Origin: Cyclobacteriaceae bacterium
Lineage (GTDB): Bacteria; Bacteroidota; Bacteroidia; Cytophagales; Cyclobacteriaceae
Assembly: GCA_029882675.1 (NCBI GenBank)
Contig: JAOUKJ010000250.1
Coordinates: 1-6,291 of the forward strand
Reading direction: 5' to 3'
Length of the DNA stretch: 6,291 bases
Shown: positions 1-6,261 of the stretch, piece by piece
Position numbering within the stretch: the stretch's first letter is position 1
Layout: each line of letters opens with the position of its first letter
Translations under genes and position numbers: made by a program
Notes under the pieces: generated by a model
Seen by the model: only the letters and a program-made list of their open reading frames with translations
What the model was told of the DNA's origin: nothing
Databases searched by the model: none

Positions 1-2209
1 ATATGTGGCCTCCGTTCAAAAGCCCGAAAATAAAACCTGTGCCATAGCTCAGGCGTTGGGTTGAAACCTGATCAATGCGATCATATTTATACACGGCTAC
101 ATCCAATCCGGCTCTTCCATTAATAAACTTCAGTTCTGTACCAAACTCCAATGCCCGAGACCGCTCAGGCCTGAGAGAGGTGTTTCCTCCCCAATAATTA
201 TAGGCAAATCCACCACCTGTGGTTGTCCGCGAAGCCAAAGCAGGATATATTCTGTATGGGGCAACGTCCTTTCCAACTTCGGCAAATGAGGCCCTGACCT
301 TACCCATGGAAATAAAATCCTGATTCTTTAAGGCCGACAACTCAGTAAATACAAAGCTCAGGGAGGCTGAAGGATAGAAGAATGACCGGTTTTCAGGAGC
401 AAGTGTTGAAGACCAGTCATTCCTTGCTGTAACATTCAGATAAACTAAATCAGAATAGCTGGCGTTAAACTGTGAAAAAACACTAAGCATCCTTCTTCGT
501 GTAAGTGTGTTTTTTGACCGTTGTGTAGTAACATCCGTATTGTTTATACTGTTAAAGTCTTTGAGTAAAAAACTTTCACCACGGTCAGAGCTGATCTCAT
601 AGTTTTTGTCATCAAATGAAGTACCAAACATTAAGGATGTTCTGAAGTTTTCAAATTCCTTCTTTCCGGTTGCAAGTAATTGGCCATTTAAAAGCCGGCT
701 GTTTTCCTGATAAATATCGAGTGATCCGCCCCGGAAGGCACCGGCCCCACCCCCCTGATAAGACTCCGGGTGTAAAAAGTAGTCGCCCTGAGTGGAATAT
801 ATATCAGCGCCAAAACGGCCCGTCACATTAAGCCACGCAATGGGGTCATATTTTAATGTCATATTACCCATCACTCTGTTTGTATGGTCGGCACTGTGAT
901 TTTTGTAAACAGAAAACAATGGATTATCCAATTCATAGTTCGATTCAGTTATCTTTTTGCGAGTTTTATCCGGATTAAGGTAATCGGTCATGTCTTCGTA
1001 TGAAGGCCAGGTGAGTACACCAAGAAGATATCCATATGCCCCTCTGACGGGCTTTATGTTATTTGATAAAGTATAACTCAGCGTTGAAATGGCTTCCAAC
1101 TTTTCGGCCACCTTTGTTGATGAAGTAAGCCTGGCCGAAAGTTTTTGATAGTGGTTGGTAGGGACTATACCCTGATTATCTGCATAATTTAGCGAAAAAC
1201 GGTAAGTGGCGGCATCTGAGCCCCCTTCAATACCCAGGTTGTGCGTCTGGCTTACTCCAGTCTTGAAGAAAGCATCGGTAATATTATAAATGGTGGCATC
1301 TGTGGGCAATTCAGGACCGAAATAACGGATTTCGTCATTGTTGTTATCAAGTGTTCCGTAATTCCCCAGACCATACTTTGTTTGTACCTCAGGAAAGCGA
1401 TAGACATTCTGAAAGCCAAAGCTATTGTCATAAGTAATTTTTCCTGCACCCTTTGTGCCCTTTTTCGTGGTGATAATAATGGCTCCGCTGGCTCCGTCCT
1501 GTCCATACAAACCGGCCGCTTCAGGCCCTTTTAATACCGTAATCGACTCAATGTCGTTTGGGTTGATGTCTGCAGCGCGGTTGGTGTAATCGTTGTTTCG
1601 GTTGTTACCGTCCGTTACGAGGTTATGCATATCGAGCGTTGAATTGTCAATGGGCAATCCATCAACCACAATCAATGGTTGGTTGTTCCCCGAAATAGAA
1701 CTTACGCCCCGCAGTGTAATTGATACTGATGATCCGGCCACTCCACTTGTATTGTTCATACTAAGCCCCGCTACCCGACCTTGAAGGGAGGTGAAAAAAT
1801 TAGGCCGCTGGGTCTGTGCAATATCATTGCCCTTGACCTCCTGGATAGAATATCCCAATGATCGTTTTTCCTGGCTGATACCAAGCGCCGTGACAACAAT
1901 CTCAGACAGTTGGGTTATATTTACCTCCATCTGTACATTGATGGTTGTTTGGTTGCCTACAGGGACTATCCGGTCGATGTAGCCCACAAAGCTAAACTTC
2001 AGGCGGGTACCTGCTTCAACAGAAAGGGTATAGGCACCATTAACATCTGTGATGGTGCCTGCTGACGTTCCTTCTATAGCCACTGTTGCACCAATCAAAG
2101 GCTCTCCGTTTTCATCTGACACTATTCCGGATACGGTACGATCCTGCGCCAGTGATATATAACCCCATGAAAACAGAAGCATACAACTTACTATTAAAGT
2201 TTTTTTCAT
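1..2209 (-). CDS. SusC/RagA-family TonB-linked outer-membrane transporter, N-terminal 736 codons (C-terminus off left edge)
   Basis: The frame is open from the ATG at 2209-2207 to the left edge with no stop. I read a signal peptide (residues 1-22, MKKT start, hydrophobic core, SLAQ-D cleavage region). A carboxypeptidase-regulatory-like beta-sandwich domain follows (about 24-95, with SGIVSDENGEPLIGATV and VGY). Next is the TonB-box-like stretch EIVVTALGI (103-111), then a plug domain (about 117-251) with GRVAGL, LRGVSSISGNNQPLIVVDG and SITVLKGPEAAGLYG, the SusC/RagA signature. The remainder is the aromatic-rich start of the beta barrel. Family members are usually about 1000 residues, so some 250-300 are missing. 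The known role is TonB-energised import of oligosaccharides or peptides across the outer membrane with a SusD lipoprotein, which would be expected past the left edge. There is no STN domain before the regulatory-like domain, so direct FecR/sigma signalling is not suggested. The substrate cannot be told from the sequence. The start has no Shine-Dalgarno sequence, which is normal in this phylum. Confidence 0.95.
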   Translation of the reverse strand, partial: MKKTLIVSCMLLFSWGYISLAQDRTVSGIVSDENGEPLIGATVAIEGTSAGTITDVNGAYTLSVEAGTRLKFSFVGYIDRIVPVGNQTTINVQMEVNITQLSEIVVTALGISQEKRSLGYSIQEVKGNDIAQTQRPNFFTSLQGRVAGLSMNNTSGVAGSSVSITLRGVSSISGNNQPLIVVDGLPIDNSTLDMHNLVTDGNNRNNDYTNRAADINPNDIESITVLKGPEAAGLYGQDGASGAIIITTKKGTKGAGKITYDNSFGFQNVYRFPEVQTKYGLGNYGTLDNNNDEIRYFGPELPTDATIYNITDAFFKTGVSQTHNLGIEGGSDAATYRFSLNYADNQGIVPTNHYQKLSARLTSSTKVAEKLEAISTLSYTLSNNIKPVRGAYGYLLGVLTWPSYEDMTDYLNPDKTRKKITESNYELDNPLFSVYKNHSADHTNRVMGNMTLKYDPIAWLNVTGRFGADIYSTQGDYFLHPESYQGGGAGAFRGGSLDIYQENSRLLNGQLLATGKKEFENFRTSLMFGTSFDDKNYEISSDRGESFLLKDFNSINNTDVTTQRSKNTLTRRRMLSVFSQFNASYSDLVYLNVTARNDWSSTLAPENRSFFYPSASLSFVFTELSALKNQDFISMGKVRASFAEVGKDVAPYRIYPALASRTTTGGGFAYNYWGGNTSLRPERSRALEFGTELKFINGRAGLDVAVYKYDRIDQVSTQRLSYGTGFIFGLLNGGHI

Positions 2210-2260
2210 AATTATATCGTTTAAAATATAAGATAAAGATAGTAGTATATTTTATAAATG

Positions 2261-2293
2261 CAAATAAAATATTAATGTAATTTAAAAAGTCAA
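2261..2293 (-). promoter_or_regulatory. Possible promoter for the susC-like gene
   Basis: On the minus strand, TTGAC (complement of 2289-2293) lies about 20 bases upstream of TTTATTTG (complement of 2261-2268). The latter has one mismatch to the Bacteroidota -7 element TAnnTTTG. This would give a leader of roughly 45 bases before the ATG. The region is so AT-rich that a chance match is quite possible. Confidence 0.2.
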
Positions 2294-2329
2294 TTAGATG
2301 TTTAAACTATAATTAATGATTGTCAATTA
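2289..2329. repeat. Pair of GTCAATTA direct repeats, 33 bp apart
   Basis: GTCAATTA occurs at 2289-2296 and again at 2322-2329. The period is 33 bp, about three helical turns, so both copies face the same side of the DNA. They overlap and lie just upstream of the possible susC promoter, where an activator or repressor could bind. The role is inferred only; eight bases in AT-rich DNA can repeat by chance. Confidence 0.3.
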
Positions 2330-2558
2330 TTTATTCGATGAAAATATCTACTTTATATTAGAATTGATTAAAGGAAAGTGCCCGTTATTAAAGCTACGAT
2401 ACCTATCAGACACTTCTCATAATTTTATGGATGATTAACGGTATTTCACTATGGCTTACCTGAAAACTACCACCGGGAAAACATGAAAATAAAAAGTACA
2501 ATTGGCATGAATCACTCACAGTTTTTTAATTCTCTTTGTGCTTTGTGGTTCGATAAAA

Positions 2559-2589
2559 TTGTTGTTTTCACCAACCGGCCTTATCTTTA
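2559..2589 (+). promoter_or_regulatory. Possible Bacteroidota-type promoter for the nucleoside hydrolase gene
   Basis: A TTG at 2559-2561 (-33 element) is followed after 20 bases by TATCTTTA at 2582-2589, one mismatch from the TAnnTTTG -7 consensus. Transcription would begin near 2596, about 35 bases before the ATG at 2631. The start codon has no Shine-Dalgarno sequence; the leader is A-rich. Confidence 0.3.
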
Positions 2590-2630
2590 GCCACTTCTCA
2601 GAAAAAGAATAGTTATCCAAACTCACAAAC

Positions 2631-3695
2631 ATGAAACACATACTTTTCATCTCATTGACTTTAGCCCTGACAGTATTTCTGGCAGTAGGTTGCAAAGAAA
2701 AGACAAAAGAAAAAACACAAATCACGCCTAATGAGGCCGCCTCAGTAAAGACCGCTGCGGATACAAAAAAAATACGCGTCATCTTCGATACCGATGCCAA
2801 TAATGAGCTCGATGACCAGCACGCCCTGGCGTACCTGCTTTTTAACGGCGATGTTTTTGAAGTAGTGGGCGTCACTGTAAATGCCACCCGGGGGGGAGGT
2901 GATGTAGATAGCCAGTATGCCGAAGCCTTTCGGGTGATGCAATTGTGTACCCTGGATGGAAAAATACCCTTACTAAAAGGGGCAAATGGTATATTCTCAG
3001 ATATCGATCCGGGTAATGATTCCTTTGACGGGGCCGATGCCGTAAATTTTATGATAGAAAATAGCACCAAAAATCAGGACGAAAAAACCATACTCCTTGC
3101 AGTAGGCAAATTGACCAATGTGGCGCTGGCACTAAAAAAAGCCCCGGAGATGATCCCCAATGTAAAGGTGGTCTGGTTGGGAAGTAACTATCCTGAGCCT
3201 GGAGAATATAATCAGGAGAATGATACCACGGCCCTGAATTATCTGTTGAAAACCGACGTGGAATTTGAAATGGTGACAGTGCGATACGGCACACCTTCAG
3301 GAACAGCCGCTGTGAGTGTCACCCAGTCAGAGATCAATGAAACCATGCCCGGCAAAGGACCTCAGGCCTTATCACCTGTAGAAGGAAGGCACGGGGAAAG
3401 CTTCAGCACCTTTGGCGATTATTCCATCAACCTCTTTGAGCACATCGACTACCACGGCGATCCGCCATCACGTGCTTTGTTTGACATGGCCGCAGTGGCC
3501 ATTGTGAAAAACCAGGCCTGGGCTGAAAAAAGAAAAATACCATGTCCTACCTTACTATCCGATGGCACCTGGGTAGAAAAGCCGGATAATACCCGGACAA
3601 TAACTGTCTGGGAAAATTTTGCGCGTGACGAAATTATGACCGATTTTTATGATCGGCTGAATAACTATGTGTTAGCAGGAAAAGACGCTAATTAG
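2631..3695 (+). CDS. Lipoprotein of the inosine/uridine-preferring nucleoside hydrolase family
   Basis: This 354-residue protein has a lipoprotein signal peptide with lipobox LAVGC and the lipidated Cys at 21, then a charged linker (22-46) and a nucleoside-hydrolase domain (about 47-345). The N-terminal metal-site motif is DTDANNELDD (53-62). Family enzymes usually read DTDPGxDD, so this version is two residues longer. Later landmarks are VGKLTNVALAL (158-168, matching the family's GPLTNLALAL), GEYN (191-194, matching EFN) and LFDMAAVAIV (283-292). In the last, D285 fits the second calcium-binding Asp, while the usual catalytic His before it is Phe284. Family members hydrolyse the N-glycosidic bond of ribonucleosides. 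The envelope location and the GH9 neighbour suggest a role in extracellular substrate processing, possibly not on ordinary nucleosides. The stop codon TAG is made by the end of the downstream inverted-repeat element. The fold assignment is firm, the substrate unknown. Confidence 0.88.
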   Translation: MKHILFISLTLALTVFLAVGCKEKTKEKTQITPNEAASVKTAADTKKIRVIFDTDANNELDDQHALAYLLFNGDVFEVVGVTVNATRGGGDVDSQYAEAFRVMQLCTLDGKIPLLKGANGIFSDIDPGNDSFDGADAVNFMIENSTKNQDEKTILLAVGKLTNVALALKKAPEMIPNVKVVWLGSNYPEPGEYNQENDTTALNYLLKTDVEFEMVTVRYGTPSGTAAVSVTQSEINETMPGKGPQALSPVEGRHGESFSTFGDYSINLFEHIDYHGDPPSRALFDMAAVAIVKNQAWAEKRKIPCPTLLSDGTWVEKPDNTRTITVWENFARDEIMTDFYDRLNNYVLAGKDAN

Positions 3696-3834
3696 TGTCC
3701 GTTGACAAAATCCTGACACACGTTTTTTGTGTTTTTTATTGAGGCGGTAATCCTCAATAAAAGTATTTTAGAGTAATTTCTACCGTCTCTGGCGGCAGAA
3801 AAATACCAAATTATGACATTATGGACAGACACTA
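3693..3834. mobile_element. Candidate MITE-like inverted-repeat element flanked by TA dinucleotides
   Basis: The left end TTAGTGTCCGT (3692-3702) and right end ACAGACACTAA (3825-3835) are complementary at 10 of 11 positions. TA stands at both outer edges (3693-3694 and 3833-3834), as expected for TA-targeting elements of the IS630/Tc1-mariner type. The interior (about 138 bp) has no coding frame but contains a perfect 11-bp hairpin. Removing the interior and one TA leaves AAT-TAA in the upstream frame and a 15-base gap before the GH9 start, so the pre-insertion state would be a tight operon. The structure is seen in the sequence; its mobility is inferred, and no second copy lies in this window. 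Confidence 0.5.
3734..3762. terminator. Strong hairpin inside the inverted-repeat element, possible terminator or processing site
   Basis: The arms at 3734-3744 (TTTTATTGAGG) and 3752-3762 (CCTCAATAAAA) are perfectly complementary over 11 bp around a 7-base loop. There is no clean T-run after the 3' arm on either strand, so it is not a textbook intrinsic terminator. A weaker ACACA/TGTGT stem (3716-3720 with 3728-3732) precedes it and is followed by a T-run to 3737. Either stem could reduce read-through from the nucleoside hydrolase gene into GH9. Confidence 0.35.
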
Positions 3835-3850
3835 AAAATAATTTATACTG

Positions 3851-5638
3851 ATGAAACTAAATTTCGCTTTATTAACATTTATGCTCCTGGCCTTCAGTAT
3901 GCTGTCTGCTCAGGACGTACATATTCGCCATAACCTGGCCGGGTATCTGCCTGAAGACAACAAGGAGGCCCTGGCTTTCTCCAATAAAAAGATAAAAGGA
4001 AACTTCACACTCACCGATGTCATGACGGGTAGGGAGGTCTTTAAAGCTAAACCCGTCTTATCTGAATTACCGGGGTATGGCGCCTTTAAATATTATTATT
4101 ACCTGGACTTTACAGCGCTGAAGGCCGAAGGGGAATACCAGTTAAACCTGCCCACTCATGAGGTATCCAGCCCCTCTTTCAAAATAAAAACAGGTGCTTT
4201 TGGTGATTACCACGAAGACCTCCTGGGTTTTATGCGACAGCAGCGCTGCGGATACAACCCATTTCTCGATGTGGCCTGTCATCGCCAGGATGGCCGGGCC
4301 ATGGACGGCCCCATGCCCGACTCCACCTACGTGGATGTAAGCGGTGGCTGGCACGATGCCGGTGACCAGCTGAAATACCTCATCACCGGAAGCAATGCCA
4401 CGGCACGAATGATCATGGCTTACCAGTTTTATCCGGAGAAATTTGCAGACAACCACAATGCACTTGGTCAGCCCGGAGGCAACGGTGTTCCCGATGTGCT
4501 CGACGAGGCCCGCTGGGGCCTGGACTGGATACACAAACTCCATCCCGGAAAAGGCCTGCTCTTCCATCAGGTCGCTGATGACCGGGATCATGTTGGTTTT
4601 AAGTGGCCACAAGATGATCCCAGTGATTTTGGGTGGGGGCCTAACTCCTACCGGGCGGCTTATTTTGCCACAGGTAAACCGCAGGGCCTGGGAAAATACA
4701 TGAGCAAGGCCACAGGCATTAGCAATCTTGCAGGGCGCTCGGCGGCAGCGCTGGCGCTGGGATACCAGGTTTGGAAAGATCAACTTCACGATGAAGGCTA
4801 TGCTTTGCAGTGCCTGGAAGCTGCCGAAGACCTATACCGCATGGCCAAAGAGAATGAGGGCTATCAGCAGGGCAACTCCTTCAGCGCACCCTACCGCTAC
4901 AACGAAGACACCTGGACGGACGATATGGAATGGGCCGCAGCAGAACTTTACCGCTCCACCGGAAAGGAAGAATACCTGACCGATGCAAAAAAATATGCAG
5001 AGAAAACAGCTACTCTCTCCTGGATAGAAAACGACACCTCGGCACATTACCAGTACTACCCCTTTGTCAATGCAGGTCACTATGCCCTCTATGATCAGGT
5101 GGATGATGATTTTAAGAAAAAACTAGCTGGATACTACCGCGATGGTATTGAACAGACCATTCGCCAGCGGGCAGGTAAAACAGCCTATAGTCATGGTGCT
5201 CCATTTATCTGGTGTTCCAACAACCTCACGACGGCCCTTATTACGCAAATCCTCTTTTATGAGAAAATGACAGGTGATATGCAGTATCATGCGTATATGC
5301 TCAAAATGCGCGACTGGTTGTTGGGCCGCAATCCCTGGGGTACCAGCATGTTTACTACCCTCCCCGATGACCGGGAATATCCGGTGGATGTCCATACCAG
5401 CGTCTATGTGAAGACCAAAAAAGAAGTTCCCGGCGGACTGATTGATGGTCCCATCTATTTCGAGATATATAAGAAATTGATTGGCCTCGAACTCCTTAAT
5501 CCCGATGAGTTTGCACATCTGCAAAACCAATATGTGACCTATCACGATGATATAGGTGACTTCTCTACCAATGAGCCTACAATGGACGGTACGGCAGGGG
5601 CCATATTGATGATGGCGGCGTTTGGAGCAGATCGGTAA
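3851..5638 (+). CDS. Secreted glycoside hydrolase family 9 (cellulase-type) enzyme with N-terminal Ig-like domain
   Basis: This 595-residue protein has a signal peptide (1-21, cleavage near SAQ-D), an N-terminal cellulase Ig-like domain (about 22-113), then a GH9 (alpha/alpha)6 catalytic domain (about 118-592). Landmarks are QQRCGYNP (130-137), CH (143-144), GGWHDAGD (165-172) with the two base/nucleophile-activating Asp residues D169 and D172, and NGVPDVLDEARWGLDW (211-226). Further on are PFIWCSNNL, WLLGRNPWGTS (489-499) and STNEPTMDGTA (572-582) with the catalytic acid E575. GH9 enzymes are inverting hydrolases, mostly endo-beta-1,4-glucanases; some act on xyloglucan or mixed-linkage glucan, or as exo-glucosidases or glucosaminidases. 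The family's usual PHHR substrate-binding motif is replaced by DVHTSV around H515, so specificity may differ. No Shine-Dalgarno sequence precedes the ATG. No carbohydrate-binding module or type IX secretion tail is seen. It was probably co-transcribed with the upstream lipoprotein gene before the inverted-repeat element arrived. Confidence 0.93.
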   Translation: MKLNFALLTFMLLAFSMLSAQDVHIRHNLAGYLPEDNKEALAFSNKKIKGNFTLTDVMTGREVFKAKPVLSELPGYGAFKYYYYLDFTALKAEGEYQLNLPTHEVSSPSFKIKTGAFGDYHEDLLGFMRQQRCGYNPFLDVACHRQDGRAMDGPMPDSTYVDVSGGWHDAGDQLKYLITGSNATARMIMAYQFYPEKFADNHNALGQPGGNGVPDVLDEARWGLDWIHKLHPGKGLLFHQVADDRDHVGFKWPQDDPSDFGWGPNSYRAAYFATGKPQGLGKYMSKATGISNLAGRSAAALALGYQVWKDQLHDEGYALQCLEAAEDLYRMAKENEGYQQGNSFSAPYRYNEDTWTDDMEWAAAELYRSTGKEEYLTDAKKYAEKTATLSWIENDTSAHYQYYPFVNAGHYALYDQVDDDFKKKLAGYYRDGIEQTIRQRAGKTAYSHGAPFIWCSNNLTTALITQILFYEKMTGDMQYHAYMLKMRDWLLGRNPWGTSMFTTLPDDREYPVDVHTSVYVKTKKEVPGGLIDGPIYFEIYKKLIGLELLNPDEFAHLQNQYVTYHDDIGDFSTNEPTMDGTAGAILMMAAFGADR

Positions 5639-5673
5639 TCTTTGTGGAAAAATCAAATTACCATATTCCACCC

Positions 5674-5703
5674 GGGGCTACAGTGGTCAATGGAGCCCCT
5701 TTT
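5674..5703 (+). terminator. Likely intrinsic terminator after GH9
   Basis: GGGGCT (5674-5679) pairs with AGCCCC (5694-5699) around a 14-base loop and is followed at once by TTTT (5700-5703). It begins 35 bases after the GH9 stop. The stem is short but all GC except one pair; the T-run is short. Confidence 0.45.
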
Positions 5704-5721
5704 GGCCTTGAGTGGGTTTTA

Positions 5722-5755
5722 TTTGGCAATAGTCCGGGATATCGCTGGACTTTTG
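5722..5755 (+). promoter_or_regulatory. Possible promoter for the basic-protein gene
   Basis: TTTG at 5722-5725 is followed after 22 bases by GACTTTTG (5748-5755), one mismatch from the Bacteroidota TAnnTTTG element. The spacing is slightly longer than usual. It is placed about 30 bases before the ATG at 5787. Confidence 0.22.
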
Positions 5756-5786
5756 AATATTGAAATAGGTGAACAAGCTATATCAC

Positions 5787-6257
5787 ATGAAACTCTTCAG
5801 ACTCCCACGAAAAGCAAAGAAGTCCTTAAAAAGGACGATATGGCTATACCCACCGGATGAAAACGGCAGTTCCCTGATGGCTCACCCCGCCACTTCACAG
5901 AAAGATTACACGGCCCTTAAGAAAGGCATCGTATGTGACATCATGATCCGGGGAGATAAGGCAGAACGAAAACTGGAAAGAAAAAAACTCGACCAGGAAG
6001 TCTTTGTTCCTGATGATGATTTAAAAAAATATGTTGATGATCTCATCGTAGAAGACCTGAGGTATGCATCCTATCATACTCTGATCGAAGCAAAGAGCAA
6101 ACCCAGGACCATAAAGGCTTACTACAATTTTGTAAATGCTTATCAGCTGTATGAAAAGGGTGATGACTCTATGGGCAACATTTGTTGCCTGGCCATTGAT
6201 TTGGCAAGAGATCTGTTGAAAAGAAAAAAAAAGAGGAAGAAACGTAGTAGGAGGTGA
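5787..6257 (+). CDS. Unrecognised cytoplasmic protein with basic N-terminus and Lys/Arg-rich tail
   Basis: I do not recognise the family. The 156-residue protein has no signal peptide or membrane segment. It opens with a basic stretch (MKLFRLPRKAKKSLKR, 1-16), then WLYPPDENGSSL (19-30), and a highly charged, probably helical region (57-92, with KAERKLERKKLDQE and DDDLKKYVDD). A mixed helical segment follows (93-144, with Tyr-rich AYYNFVNAYQLYEKG and a CC pair at 133-134). The tail (145-156) is almost all Lys and Arg. The basic ends suggest nucleic-acid or ribosome contact, which is inference. I chose the ATG at 5787 because an AGGTGA (5767-5772) lies upstream, though 14 bases away. An in-frame GTG at 5769 would add six residues but sits inside that AGGTGA. 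The stop overlaps the Shine-Dalgarno sequence of the next gene, so the two are likely co-translated. An A9 run lies at 6224-6232. Confidence 0.72.
   Translation: MKLFRLPRKAKKSLKRTIWLYPPDENGSSLMAHPATSQKDYTALKKGIVCDIMIRGDKAERKLERKKLDQEVFVPDDDLKKYVDDLIVEDLRYASYHTLIEAKSKPRTIKAYYNFVNAYQLYEKGDDSMGNICCLAIDLARDLLKRKKKRKKRSRR
6249..6257 (+). promoter_or_regulatory. Perfect Shine-Dalgarno sequence (AGGAGGTGA) for the gene at 6262
   Basis: Nine bases match the 16S rRNA anti-Shine-Dalgarno sequence, and the AGGAGG core ends 7 bases before the ATG at 6262. It doubles as the last two Arg codons and the stop of the upstream gene. None of the three large genes in this window has such a site, so it decides the downstream start and marks this gene pair as different. 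Confidence 0.8.
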
Positions 6258-6261
6258 AAAA

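Larger units (their letters stand above)
2210..2630. other. Divergent intergenic region between the susC-like and nucleoside hydrolase genes
   Basis: This 421-base gap separates two genes transcribed away from each other, so it must hold both promoters. The susC-proximal part (2210-2375) is extremely AT-rich and carries a repeated GTCAATTA motif. The middle (2376-2515) holds only very short frames, such as 11 codons at 2451-2486, and I see no gene or RNA in it. The part nearest the lipoprotein gene has a tandem CTTTGTG heptamer and a candidate promoter. No convincing terminator or riboswitch was found. Confidence 0.7.

Noticed and set aside
1241..1982. Plus-strand open frames of 63-97 codons and a minus-strand frame of 84 codons (1252-1506) inside the susC region
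   Set aside because: They lie within the long minus-strand transporter frame, which has clear SusC signatures; they show no domain-like sequence or start signals.
2382..2441. CCGTTA...TAACGG inverted repeat in the divergent intergenic region
   Set aside because: Only six base pairs with a loop of about 48 bases; too weak to call a structure or operator.
2516..3070. Minus-strand 184-codon frame
   Set aside because: It overlaps the lipoprotein gene antisense, has low-complexity Ser-rich composition typical of a shadow frame, and would run through the divergent promoter region.
4142..4789. Minus-strand 215-codon frame within GH9
   Set aside because: It is antisense to conserved GH9 catalytic motifs and shows no recognisable domain; it is a long shadow favoured by codon bias.
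5123..5671. Minus-strand 182-codon frame over the GH9 3' end
   Set aside because: It is antisense to the conserved C-terminal GH9 region with the catalytic Glu; no start signal or protein-like motifs.
5642..5860. Plus-strand 72-codon frame from a TTG start
   Set aside because: It overlaps the start of the basic-protein gene in another frame, has a TTG start and no ribosome binding site.
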